Origin: Myxococcales bacterium | GTDB taxonomy: Bacteria; Myxococcota; Bradymonadia; UBA7976; UBA1532 | Assembly: GCA_020633515.1 (NCBI GenBank) | Contig: JACKDM010000029.1 | Span: 1-60,942, forward strand | Direction of reading: 5' to 3' | Length of the DNA: 60,942 nt | Shown: positions 42,225 through 50,817 of the stretch, piece by piece | Layout: each line of letters begins with the position of its first letter | How positions within the stretch are numbered: position 1 is the first letter of the stretch | Program-made: the position numbers and the translations under genes | The notes under the pieces: model-generated | The model's input: the letters and a program-made list of their open reading frames with translations, nothing else | Database searches by the model: none | What the model was told of the DNA's origin: nothing

Positions 42225-44636
42225 TCAAACCGACCGCGCCAACCGAAACCCGATCGAATGAAACCGCTGCTCCGGCCGATTCGCGAACCGCGCCGCCGGC
42301 CGGCAGAACGCCGCCTTGCTCGACCACACCCCCCCCCGCACCATGCGAAACGCCCCCTCCGCCGCCTCCACGACGACCCGCGGCTCCACCGGCCCCTCGC
42401 GCTGGTAGTCATTGACGCACCAATCCCGCACCCCACCCACGACATCCCGCATGCCATACACGCTCTCATCCGTCGCATGCGACCCCACCGGCGCCGGCCC
42501 CGCCGGCCCCGCGAAGCCCTCCAGCACCAGCGCCCAGCTCGGCTCGAAGAAGTCCCCCCACGGCAGCTGCCGCCCATCCACCCCCCGCGCCGCCTTCTCC
42601 CACTCCAAGTCATGCGGCAACCGCCACGGCAGCCCCGTCCGCGCCGCGTACCACGCCGCATACGCCGTCGCCGCGTGCCAGTCCACCAGCGCCACCGGCC
42701 ACCGCGGATCGATCGCCTCCCCGTGATCACCCACCCCCAGCCGCCACCGCCCCCCCTCGCGCCGATACAGCGCCTGCCCCTCACCCCCCCGCGCCTGCGG
42801 CACGTACCGCCGCGCCTCCATGGGATCGATGTCATCCAAGAATGCCACGAACTCCCCGTGCGTCACCGGGAACCGCCGCATCACCACGTCATCGACCCAG
42901 ATCCGCCGCCGCGGCAAGGCATCCGGCGCCTCCGCGTCGCCCCCCGCCACGAACCACCCCGCCGGCACGAAGACATCGTCCTCCCCCAGCGACCCCAGCG
43001 GCGGCAACCGCAGCGGCAACGGCGCATCACTCCCCGGCGGCCGCCCATGCCACACCCCGCCCCGCTCCACCACCACCGGCACCCGGATCGCATGACACCC
43101 CGGCGCCTCGATCACCAGCAGATGACTCCCCGGCGGCAGCCGCACATGCGACAGCGGCGCCTCACCCAGCGCCACCGCGTCCTCCACCACCAGCCGCCGC
43201 AGCCGCTCCACGAAGCGCGACCGCGTCACCCGCGCCCCCGCCGGCGCCGTCAGCACCGTCAACGAACCCTCACCCGCCAGCCACGCCAGATCCGACGGTC
43301 GCCCCTGCGCCCGCAACAGCGCCGCGAACCGCTCGGCGCCCGCCCCATCCCGCGCCTCCTCCGCCGCCACCAGCGCCGCCCGGTAGTGATCCGCCAACAG
43401 CGCCCGCGCCTCGGGCAGCTCCGGCTCCCGCCCCAACGCCGCCTGCAACGCCTGCTCGAACGCCACCTCCCGCAGCGACGCCTCCGTCGCCTTCGCCGCC
43501 GCCTCGTCCTCCAGCGCCCACCCCGCGTGCTTCTCCGCCGCCGCCGCGTACGGCGCCACCGCCCCCAACGCCGCCGCCGCCTGCCGCCGCAGCGCAGCCG
43601 CCTCCGCCCGCAACGCCGCCACCTCCGGCCGGATCCGCCGCGCCTGCGCCACCAGCACCAGCGCCTCGTCGCGCCGCCGCGCCCCATCCAGCCACGCCAT
43701 CACCTCCGACCGCAGCGCCCCCGCGTCCGCCGGCCGCTCCCCCGGATCCGACGCCATCGCCCGCCGCCCGATCGCCTCCAGCTCCGCCGGCACCGGGCTC
43801 CCATCCGGCCACCGCGCCGGCTCGTCGCTCCACCCACCCAGCGGCGGCCGCCGACCCACCAGGATGGCATGCAGCACCCCCCCCAGCGCGTACACATCCA
43901 TCGACCGCCCCGGCGGCCGATCCAGATCCCAGCACTCCGGCGCCATGTACCCCGGCGTGCCCGCCGGCTTGCGCCGCTTCACCACCGGCACCGGCTCGTC
44001 CATCGCCCGCGCCAGCCCCCAGTCCATCAGATAGACCTCGCCGAAGCGACCCACCATCACGTTCTGTGGCTTGATGTCACCATGCACGATCCCTTGCTCG
44101 TGCGCGTAGGCCACCGCCTCACACACCCGCGCGAACGTGCTCACCAGCCGCCGCCCCCCCGGCGCCGGCGCCCGCGCCGCCCGCGCCTCGCTGATCACCG
44201 CCCCGAGGTGCCGCCCCTCCACCTGCTTCATCGCGAACCACGGCCGCCCGTCACCCAGCGTGCCCGCGTCGAAGACCGGCACGATCCCCGGGTGAGACAG
44301 CACCACGCTGATCCGCTGCTCCTCCGCGAACGCCGCCCGCGCCGCCGGCGACCCCCCCGCGCCCATCACCTTGACCGCCAGCAGCCGCCCCAGCTTCTCG
44401 TCGCGCACCGACCACACCTCACCCTGCCCCCCCCGCGCGATCAGCTCCGCGAAGCGATACCGCCCCGACGGATCCAGCGCCCCGATCACCGCCGGCGCCG
44501 CCTCGACCCGACCCCCCACCACGCCATACGACGTCGCGCTCGCCAACAGCGTCTCGACATCCTCGAGGCACGCCGCCGACCACCCATACCGCGCCGCGAG
44601 CCGCTGCAGCCGCTCCCGCTCGTCCTCATCACTCAC
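42225..44636 (-). CDS. Ser/Thr protein kinase with C-terminal formylglycine-generating-enzyme-like (sulfatase-modifying factor) domain
   Basis: This 803-aa protein starts at a GTG with GGGAGG seven bases upstream. The kinase domain spans residues about 59-330: RGGQGEVW, AVKVMG, a catalytic loop IVHGDIKPQN (HGD in place of HRD), and MDWGLAR (DWG in place of DFG). A long Ala/Arg-rich helical region (350-480) follows. Residues about 570-800 form an FGE-sulfatase-like C-type-lectin fold: FVPAGWFVAGGD, FPVTHGEFVAFL, PVALVDWHAATAYAAWYA, LPHDLEWEKAARG, and FRMVRGGVW at the end. No transmembrane segment is seen. It is 109 bp downstream of the third Clp-like gene on the same strand, so it may sense or control the ATPase set. 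The kinase-FGE architecture is known in Myxococcota and Planctomycetes. Confidence 0.87.
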   Translation of the reverse strand: MSDEDERERLQRLAARYGWSAACLEDVETLLASATSYGVVGGRVEAAPAVIGALDPSGRYRFAELIARGGQGEVWSVRDEKLGRLLAVKVMGAGGSPAARAAFAEEQRISVVLSHPGIVPVFDAGTLGDGRPWFAMKQVEGRHLGAVISEARAARAPAPGGRRLVSTFARVCEAVAYAHEQGIVHGDIKPQNVMVGRFGEVYLMDWGLARAMDEPVPVVKRRKPAGTPGYMAPECWDLDRPPGRSMDVYALGGVLHAILVGRRPPLGGWSDEPARWPDGSPVPAELEAIGRRAMASDPGERPADAGALRSEVMAWLDGARRRDEALVLVAQARRIRPEVAALRAEAAALRRQAAAALGAVAPYAAAAEKHAGWALEDEAAAKATEASLREVAFEQALQAALGREPELPEARALLADHYRAALVAAEEARDGAGAERFAALLRAQGRPSDLAWLAGEGSLTVLTAPAGARVTRSRFVERLRRLVVEDAVALGEAPLSHVRLPPGSHLLVIEAPGCHAIRVPVVVERGGVWHGRPPGSDAPLPLRLPPLGSLGEDDVFVPAGWFVAGGDAEAPDALPRRRIWVDDVVMRRFPVTHGEFVAFLDDIDPMEARRYVPQARGGEGQALYRREGGRWRLGVGDHGEAIDPRWPVALVDWHAATAYAAWYAARTGLPWRLPHDLEWEKAARGVDGRQLPWGDFFEPSWALVLEGFAGPAGPAPVGSHATDESVYGMRDVVGGVRDWCVNDYQREGPVEPRVVVEAAEGAFRMVRGGVWSSKAAFCRPAARFANRPEQRFHSIGFRLARSV

Positions 44637-44745
44637 GCGCGGGCCTCCCTTCGCGCCCCGCTCCGGGCGCTGCGATCGGCGTCGGTGGCCATGCCCGCGA
44701 CCATGCCACGGCCAGGGGAGGGGAGCAACGCCCGCCGCCGCCCCC

Positions 44746-47337
44746 TCACTCCAGCGCCCGCAGCGCCCCCCACAGCGCCCCGAGCGCCCCATCGACCGCC
44801 GCCAGCCGCGCCCCGTCCACCGCGTCCGGCCCCAGCGCCGCGACCGCCTCCACCTCCGCCTCGACCTCCTCCAGCGCCCCCGCCTCCCCCCGCCCCCGCG
44901 CCGCCATCACCGCCGCGCTCTCCGCCCACCCCCGCAGCCACCCCCGCGCCGCCCGCACGCCGGCCTCCCACTCACCCGCCGCCCACGCCGCCCCCAGCGA
45001 CGGCGGCCCCTCACCCGGCGCCCCCCGCGAAGACATCACCGCCACCCGCGCCCCGTGCCCGTACAGCACCAGCGCCTCCGCCTCCCCATCCCCCCGCGCC
45101 ACCAGCCGCCGCGACAACGGCACCAGCACCTGCTGCTCCACCGCCCGCTTCATCGGCCGCGCCCCGTACCGCGCGTCGAAGCCATGACCCATCAACACAT
45201 GCAACACATCATCGCGATAGCTCACCGACACCCCCCGCCGCGAGAGCCCCTCCCGCGCCAGCGCCCCATCCAGCATCCGCCGCGCGATCCCCCGCACCGC
45301 GTCGGCCGAGAGCGGCGCGAACGGCACCAGATAGTCCACCCGGTTGATGAACTCCGGCCGGAAGAACCGCCGCGCCGCCTCGCGATAGTGCTGCGCCAGC
45401 GACTGCTTGCTCTCCGCGTCCCCGAGCCCGATCCGCCGCCGCTCGCCCGCGCCCAGGTTGCTCGTCATGATGATGATGGCATGGGCAAACGACACCGTCC
45501 GCCCCGTGCCATCGGTCAGCCGCCCCTCGCCGAGCACCTGCAACAACACATCGAAGACCTCACCATCGGCCTTCTCCACCTCGTCGAGCAACAGCACGCA
45601 GAACGGCCGCTCCCGCACCCGCCGCGTCAGATCACCCTCGCCCCGCCCCACCCCCACCAGCCGCGCCGCGCTCCCCGGGTGCCCGTACTCGCTCATGTCG
45701 AAGCGGATCACCCGCTCCCGATCGCCGAACAGATACTCCGCCAGCGTCAACGCCGACTCCGTCTTGCCCACCCCCGTCGGACCCATGAACAGAAACGATC
45801 CCATCGGCCGCTCGGGATCATCCAGCGATGCCTTCACCACCATCACCAGATCACAGAGCAGCTCGGTCGCATCCGGCTGCCCCACCACCCGCGCGTCGAA
45901 CCACCCCCGCACCGCCGCCACATCGAGCGTCACGTCGGGATCGACCAGCGCCTCCCCGAACCCCGTCGACCGCGAGAACGCCCGCACCGCCGCCTTCGCG
46001 TCCAGCACCGGCCGCTCCGACCCCGCCCGCGCCTCCCCCGGCAGCCGCGCCATCTGCTCGATCAACCGCAGCCCCGACCCCGGCATCGCCCCCGCGTCCC
46101 CGAACCGCGCCAGCACGTCCATCGCCCGCGACAACCCCGCCGGGCTGAAGCGCACCTTGTACTGCTTCTCCAACCGCCCCGCCGCCCGCTCCAGGATCGC
46201 CCGCGCCTCGTCCGCCCCGAACGCCGGCACCGGCACCCGCCGCAAGGCATCGACGAACGCCGGCCCCGTCTGCTCCGCGAGCAGCAAGCCATCGGCGGTA
46301 CACTCCGCCAGCACCGTCACCTCCCCGCTCCGCATCGTCGGCAGCAGAAAGTCCGCCACCGACAGCCCCTGCCCATGGCTCCCCGCCGTCATCAGCTCGT
46401 AGGGCGACTCCACGAACAAGATCCCCCGCTCCCCCCGGATCTCCTCCACGATCGCCTGACACCGCGCCTGCCACTCCCCGAGGTACTTCATCCCCGCGAT
46501 GATCCGCCCCCCCGTCACATGCCAGATCGGCACCCCCTCCAGCCGCGCCGGCACCCGCCCCTCCGCGATGCGATGCGCCAGCTCGTGCACCACCGCCGTC
46601 TTGCCCACCCCCGTCGGCCCCGTCAACAGCACGCTCCGCCCCGTCGCCGCGTCCAGGATGCCCAGCACCTGCTCGACCAGCTCATCCCGCAGCTCCGCCC
46701 GCCCGAGCCGCCCCGCCCTCGCCTCGGCTACCAGCTCCACCCCTACCGACGCCAGCGTCGACCCCCCGCCGATCACATCCAGCCAGTCATCCGCGCCCTC
46801 CGCCTCCGCCGCCTGCCGCTTCGACAGCCGCCGCTTCGCCACCCGACTCTTCGCCCGCTGCCACGTCACCTCCAGCCGATCCAGCCGCTCCCCCCGCGCG
46901 CTCTGATACGGCAACAGCGCCTCCACCGGCCGCAGATGGAAGAACCCCCGCACCACCTCCTCGCTCCACGGCGTGATGTTCTCCGCGCCCGCGATCCGAA
47001 AGACCCGCTCCAGCCGCGGCACCCGCACCTCGAAGACATCCTTGGCATCCGGCACCGGGCGCACCACCAACGACACCCGCATCGGCACCCGGATCAACCG
47101 ATCGTGCTGCACCGCCTTGAGCTCCACCTCGAGCGTCCGCCGCTCGATCCCATCGAACCAGGCATCCCCCGGCTCGATCACCCCCTCGCCCAGATCATGC
47201 GCCAGCACCTCGGCCAACTGCTCCTTCAATGGCCCCAGCGCCGGCCCGAACGCCGCGTACTGCGGATGCGTCAGCACGCTCGCCGTCAGCCAGTCGTTGG
47301 CATGCTGCCGGATGAACAGGTGAAAGCTCTCCTGCAT
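44746..47337 (-). CDS. Clp-like double AAA ATPase (third of three), short coiled C-terminus
   Basis: In this 863-aa protein the N-terminal 210 residues are not a ClpN domain. D1 has Walker A GPTGVGKTA (near 241), a pore loop AGMKYLGEW with the aromatic kept, and an altered Walker B ILFVESPYEL. D2 has Walker A GPTGVGKTE (near 523), intact Walker B VLLLDEVEKA, and arginine-finger region FFRPEFINRVD, followed by a ClpB_D2-small domain (RYGARPMKRAVE). The D2 loop that normally reads GYVGYxEGG is replaced by VGVGRGEG. The last 95 residues are Ala/Glu-rich helices with no release-factor-like domain. It starts 3 bp after the stop of the upstream ATPase gene. Confidence 0.85.
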   Translation of the reverse strand: MQESFHLFIRQHANDWLTASVLTHPQYAAFGPALGPLKEQLAEVLAHDLGEGVIEPGDAWFDGIERRTLEVELKAVQHDRLIRVPMRVSLVVRPVPDAKDVFEVRVPRLERVFRIAGAENITPWSEEVVRGFFHLRPVEALLPYQSARGERLDRLEVTWQRAKSRVAKRRLSKRQAAEAEGADDWLDVIGGGSTLASVGVELVAEARAGRLGRAELRDELVEQVLGILDAATGRSVLLTGPTGVGKTAVVHELAHRIAEGRVPARLEGVPIWHVTGGRIIAGMKYLGEWQARCQAIVEEIRGERGILFVESPYELMTAGSHGQGLSVADFLLPTMRSGEVTVLAECTADGLLLAEQTGPAFVDALRRVPVPAFGADEARAILERAAGRLEKQYKVRFSPAGLSRAMDVLARFGDAGAMPGSGLRLIEQMARLPGEARAGSERPVLDAKAAVRAFSRSTGFGEALVDPDVTLDVAAVRGWFDARVVGQPDATELLCDLVMVVKASLDDPERPMGSFLFMGPTGVGKTESALTLAEYLFGDRERVIRFDMSEYGHPGSAARLVGVGRGEGDLTRRVRERPFCVLLLDEVEKADGEVFDVLLQVLGEGRLTDGTGRTVSFAHAIIIMTSNLGAGERRRIGLGDAESKQSLAQHYREAARRFFRPEFINRVDYLVPFAPLSADAVRGIARRMLDGALAREGLSRRGVSVSYRDDVLHVLMGHGFDARYGARPMKRAVEQQVLVPLSRRLVARGDGEAEALVLYGHGARVAVMSSRGAPGEGPPSLGAAWAAGEWEAGVRAARGWLRGWAESAAVMAARGRGEAGALEEVEAEVEAVAALGPDAVDGARLAAVDGALGALWGALRALE

Positions 47338-47340
47338 GAC

Positions 47341-50300
47341 TCAAGCCTCCCGATGCCGCGCCAGCAGCCGCCGATCGAGCACCCGCGCGATCCCGCTCCC
47401 CAGATCCGCCGTGCGCACCTCGACCCCCGTCTCCGCGTCGAGCGCGACCCCCTCCACGAACCGCCGCCGGATCAGCACCGTCGGCCGCGGGCTCGCCGCC
47501 GCCTCCCCCCGTCGCCGCGCCGCCCGCCACGCCGCGTGCGCGCTGTCATCACCGGCGAGCCACCCTTCGGGCCCCGCGATGCCATCGATCACATCCACCC
47601 GCGCCAGCGAACACACCAGATCCGCCCCCGAGTATGCCATGCTCAGGTGAAACCCCGCCTCGCCCGCCGCGAGCGTCGCCACCCCGAAGCCCCGCACCCA
47701 CAGCGCCCACCCCTCCGCCGGCGCCTCGTCCGCCCGCGTGCCGTGTCGCTCCCGATCCCGCGGCGGTTCGCCCCAGCCCGCCGCCGACCGCTCCCACCAC
47801 GTCACGTCGCCCCACCGCCGCAGCGCCACCAGCAAGCCATTCGCCACCGCCCGGCTCCACCCCCACGACCCCGGCTCCTCCGTGCCCGGCAGCACCCGCA
47901 CCAGCACCCCCTCCGGCGCCGCCGCGTCCAGCGCCCGCATCCTGAAAGCCACCCCCGCCAGATCCCGCTCCGCCCGCTCCACCGCGGCCACCGCCGCCGT
48001 GAACAACCCCTCCCGCTGCCGCCGCATCGGCTTCTCCGTCCCCACCGCCCGCGCCCGCCACGACGCCGGATCCCAGTTCCGCCGAAGCTGCTCCGCCGCC
48101 GCGCCCACGATCCCCACCTCCTCGACGAACTCGTACTCCGCCAGGAACCGCTCCTCGATGGCATCGAGCGCCAGCCGCACGTCATTGACCCCCGCCGGCC
48201 CCCCGGTGCGGCTCCCCGACAGCGGATCGAGCAAGCCATTGAGCACCGTCAGCCGCGCCCACCCCCCATCCGGCATCGCGCCCGCGTTGAACGCCCCGAG
48301 CAGCGCCGTCCGCTCCGCCGCCCGCCGCGAGAGCGTCTCCGCGTCGAGCACCCGCGCCAGATCCGCCCGCGCCGCCGCCACCCGCGCTTGTACCGCCGCC
48401 CAGTCATCGATCACATCCGCCGCCGCCGGCGCCTCGATGGCATCATCCAGCGACCACACATCCATCCCGATCTCATCGCCGAAGCGATAGAGCTGCACCA
48501 GCGTCGTGCGATCGACCGGCTGCGACACCAACCGCCGCGCGAGCGGCACCGTCAACCGCTGCTCCAGCGCCCGCCGCAGCGACCGCGCCCCGTACCGCGG
48601 ATCGAAGCCCTCGTCGACGAGCAGCTCGACGAGCTCCGGCTCCACCTCGACCATCACCCCGCTCCGCCGCAGCCCCCGCCGCGCCAGCACCGCCGCCAGG
48701 ATCCGCTTGATCAGCGGCCCCAGATCCGCCCGCCCCAGGCTGCGGAACGCCACGATGCGATCGATCCGGTTGAAGAACTCCGGCCGGAAGAAAGCCTCCG
48801 CCGCCTGGGTGAAGTGCCGCGCCTCGCCGCTCCCCCGCAGCTCCGCGAAGCCCACCGCCCGCTCCGCCTCCCGCACCCCGAGGTTGCTCGTCATCACCAG
48901 GATCGTATTGCAGAAGTCCGTCGTCCGCCCCGCCGCGTTCGTCAGCCGCCCCTCGCCGAAGACCTGCAAGAAGGCATCGAAGACCCGCGGGTGTGCCTTC
49001 TCGATCTCATCGAAGAGCACCACCGAGAACGGCTGCTGCGCCACCTTGCGCGTCAGCTCACCCTCCGGCTGCCACCGATCGCCGAACAGCCGCGCCATCG
49101 ACCACGGATCGCGGAACTCGCTCATGTCGAAGCGGATCAAGCGATCCCCGCTCCCGAAGAGATACTCCGCCAATGCCTTCGCCGTCTCCGTCTTGCCCAC
49201 CCCCGTCGGCCCCACGAAGAGCATCGTCGCCAGCGGCCGCTCCGGATCGTCGAGCCCCTGCTGCAAGACACACACGATCTCCGCCGCCGCCCGGCTCGCC
49301 GCCGGCTGCCCGATGATGCGCCGCTCGAAGTGCGCCGCCACCTCGTCGAACGGCCGCGACTGCTGCTCCCACAGCACGAAGCGCGGCAACCCCGTGCGCC
49401 GCGCGAAGAAGTCGACGAGCCGCTCCCGATCGAGCACCCGCCGCCCGTAGTCATCGCGCTCGACCGCGTGGTGATCGCTCACCAGCCGCTCCAGCCATGA
49501 CACCGCCTTGCCCGGATGACACTGCCGCCGCTGAAACCGCCGCGTCAGCGCGAGGATGCCTTCGAGCACCTCCGGCTCGACCCGCACCGCCTCCCGCGCC
49601 TCGATCGCCCGCACCGCGTCGACGAGCACCATCAGCGTCTCCCGCTCGGCGAGCTCGGGCACCTGCACCACCGCGAACCGGCTGAAGAACCCCGGCGCCT
49701 CCTCCCGCGTCGCCTCCAACCGCTCGGCGGTGCACTCGCCGATGATGCGCAGCTCACCCCGCGCGAGGTGCGGCTCCAGAAACGTCGCGACGTTGGTCTC
49801 GCTGTGACTCGTGCGCCCGGTATGGACCAGCGCCGGCATGTCTTCGACGAACAACACATCCTGCCGCGCGTCGAGCTCGGCGACCATCTCCTTGCACCGC
49901 TGCTCCCACGCCCCCACCACGCTCATCCCGGCGATGATGCGATTGCCATCGACCGCCCACACATCCGTCCGCGCGTGCAGCGCCTCCCCCCGCGCCGCCA
50001 GCCGCCGCGCCACCTCGTACACGATCGCCGTCTTGCCCACCCCCGACGGCCCCACCAGCAGCACCGCCGCCCCCGGCCGCTCCAGCCGCTGCATCACATC
50101 GGCGACGATGGCATCCCGCCCGAAGGTGCGCCCGAGCCTCCCGTCGATCGCGCGATGGGTCAGATCGACCCCCACCTGCCGCAGCGTGCGCGGCGGCACC
50201 AGCCGCCGCTTCGGCTTCTCGCCCCGCTTCTCGGCCCGCGTCTTCCGGAGCCCCCGCGCCTTCTTCTTCGGCTTCGGCCGCTTCGCCGGCCGGCTCGGCA

Positions 50301-50817
50301 GCACCGTCGGCAGCTCGGTGTCGACCTCGAGCACCTCGACGTACTCATACCCCCGACACTCGAACGGCTCCATGTCACCCGGCTCCAGCTCCCGCCCCTC
50401 CGCCCACTGCTCCACGAAGCGCCCGAGCCCCTCTTCGAGCCACCCCGTGCGCTCCACCGCGAAGGCATCGAGCCCCAGCCGCGGCGCCACGCAGGTATAG
50501 AAGCCATCCTCCTTCCACCGCGTCACCACCACCGACAGCCGCCCCGTCCACAGCACCGGCTTGCGCGGCGTGCCCCCGATCCGCGCCGTCACCTTCACCC
50601 GCCGCAGCTCCACGTCGGGACACAGCCGCATCCGTGGCATCTCCGCCGGCGCCATCGATGGGATCACCTCCATCAGATGCAGCGCCACGTCGTCGAGCAG
50701 CTCGGCGAGGCTCACCCCCCGCCACACCCGCGAAGCGATCCCCGGCAGCAAAACATCGTGCACGCCGCGCTTGTCGACCGACACCATCACCGGCAGGTGG
50801 ATGATCTGCTCAGCCAT
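47341..50817 (-). CDS. Clp-like double AAA ATPase (second of three) with PCRF-like C-terminal domain
   Basis: This 1158-aa protein starts at ATG 50817, with GGGGGG six bases upstream, and overlaps the previous stop by 3 codons. After a novel N-terminal domain and a Lys/Arg-rich linker (PKPKKKARGLRKT), D1 carries GPSGVGKTA with a changed Walker B (VLFVEDMPAL) and a pore loop AGMSVVGAW that lacks the aromatic. D2 carries GPTGVGKTE, VVLFDEIEKAH and FFRPEFFNRID. Residues about 960-1110 resemble the PCRF domain of release factors RF1/RF2: 'EGVLVRVLPGTEEPGSWGW', 'LRRWGDVTWWE' and 'WVRGFGVATLAAGEAGFHL'. There is no GGQ peptidyl-hydrolysis motif. ATP-dependent remodelling linked to ribosomes is an inference. 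Confidence 0.82.
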   Translation of the reverse strand: MAEQIIHLPVMVSVDKRGVHDVLLPGIASRVWRGVSLAELLDDVALHLMEVIPSMAPAEMPRMRLCPDVELRRVKVTARIGGTPRKPVLWTGRLSVVVTRWKEDGFYTCVAPRLGLDAFAVERTGWLEEGLGRFVEQWAEGRELEPGDMEPFECRGYEYVEVLEVDTELPTVLPSRPAKRPKPKKKARGLRKTRAEKRGEKPKRRLVPPRTLRQVGVDLTHRAIDGRLGRTFGRDAIVADVMQRLERPGAAVLLVGPSGVGKTAIVYEVARRLAARGEALHARTDVWAVDGNRIIAGMSVVGAWEQRCKEMVAELDARQDVLFVEDMPALVHTGRTSHSETNVATFLEPHLARGELRIIGECTAERLEATREEAPGFFSRFAVVQVPELAERETLMVLVDAVRAIEAREAVRVEPEVLEGILALTRRFQRRQCHPGKAVSWLERLVSDHHAVERDDYGRRVLDRERLVDFFARRTGLPRFVLWEQQSRPFDEVAAHFERRIIGQPAASRAAAEIVCVLQQGLDDPERPLATMLFVGPTGVGKTETAKALAEYLFGSGDRLIRFDMSEFRDPWSMARLFGDRWQPEGELTRKVAQQPFSVVLFDEIEKAHPRVFDAFLQVFGEGRLTNAAGRTTDFCNTILVMTSNLGVREAERAVGFAELRGSGEARHFTQAAEAFFRPEFFNRIDRIVAFRSLGRADLGPLIKRILAAVLARRGLRRSGVMVEVEPELVELLVDEGFDPRYGARSLRRALEQRLTVPLARRLVSQPVDRTTLVQLYRFGDEIGMDVWSLDDAIEAPAAADVIDDWAAVQARVAAARADLARVLDAETLSRRAAERTALLGAFNAGAMPDGGWARLTVLNGLLDPLSGSRTGGPAGVNDVRLALDAIEERFLAEYEFVEEVGIVGAAAEQLRRNWDPASWRARAVGTEKPMRRQREGLFTAAVAAVERAERDLAGVAFRMRALDAAAPEGVLVRVLPGTEEPGSWGWSRAVANGLLVALRRWGDVTWWERSAAGWGEPPRDRERHGTRADEAPAEGWALWVRGFGVATLAAGEAGFHLSMAYSGADLVCSLARVDVIDGIAGPEGWLAGDDSAHAAWRAARRRGEAAASPRPTVLIRRRFVEGVALDAETGVEVRTADLGSGIARVLDRRLLARHREA

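Noticed and set aside
44371..49500. 1709-codon plus-strand frame across the kinase and Clp genes
   Set aside because: It is rich in Arg/Pro/His typical of antisense shadow frames, and it spans several real genes and their junctions.
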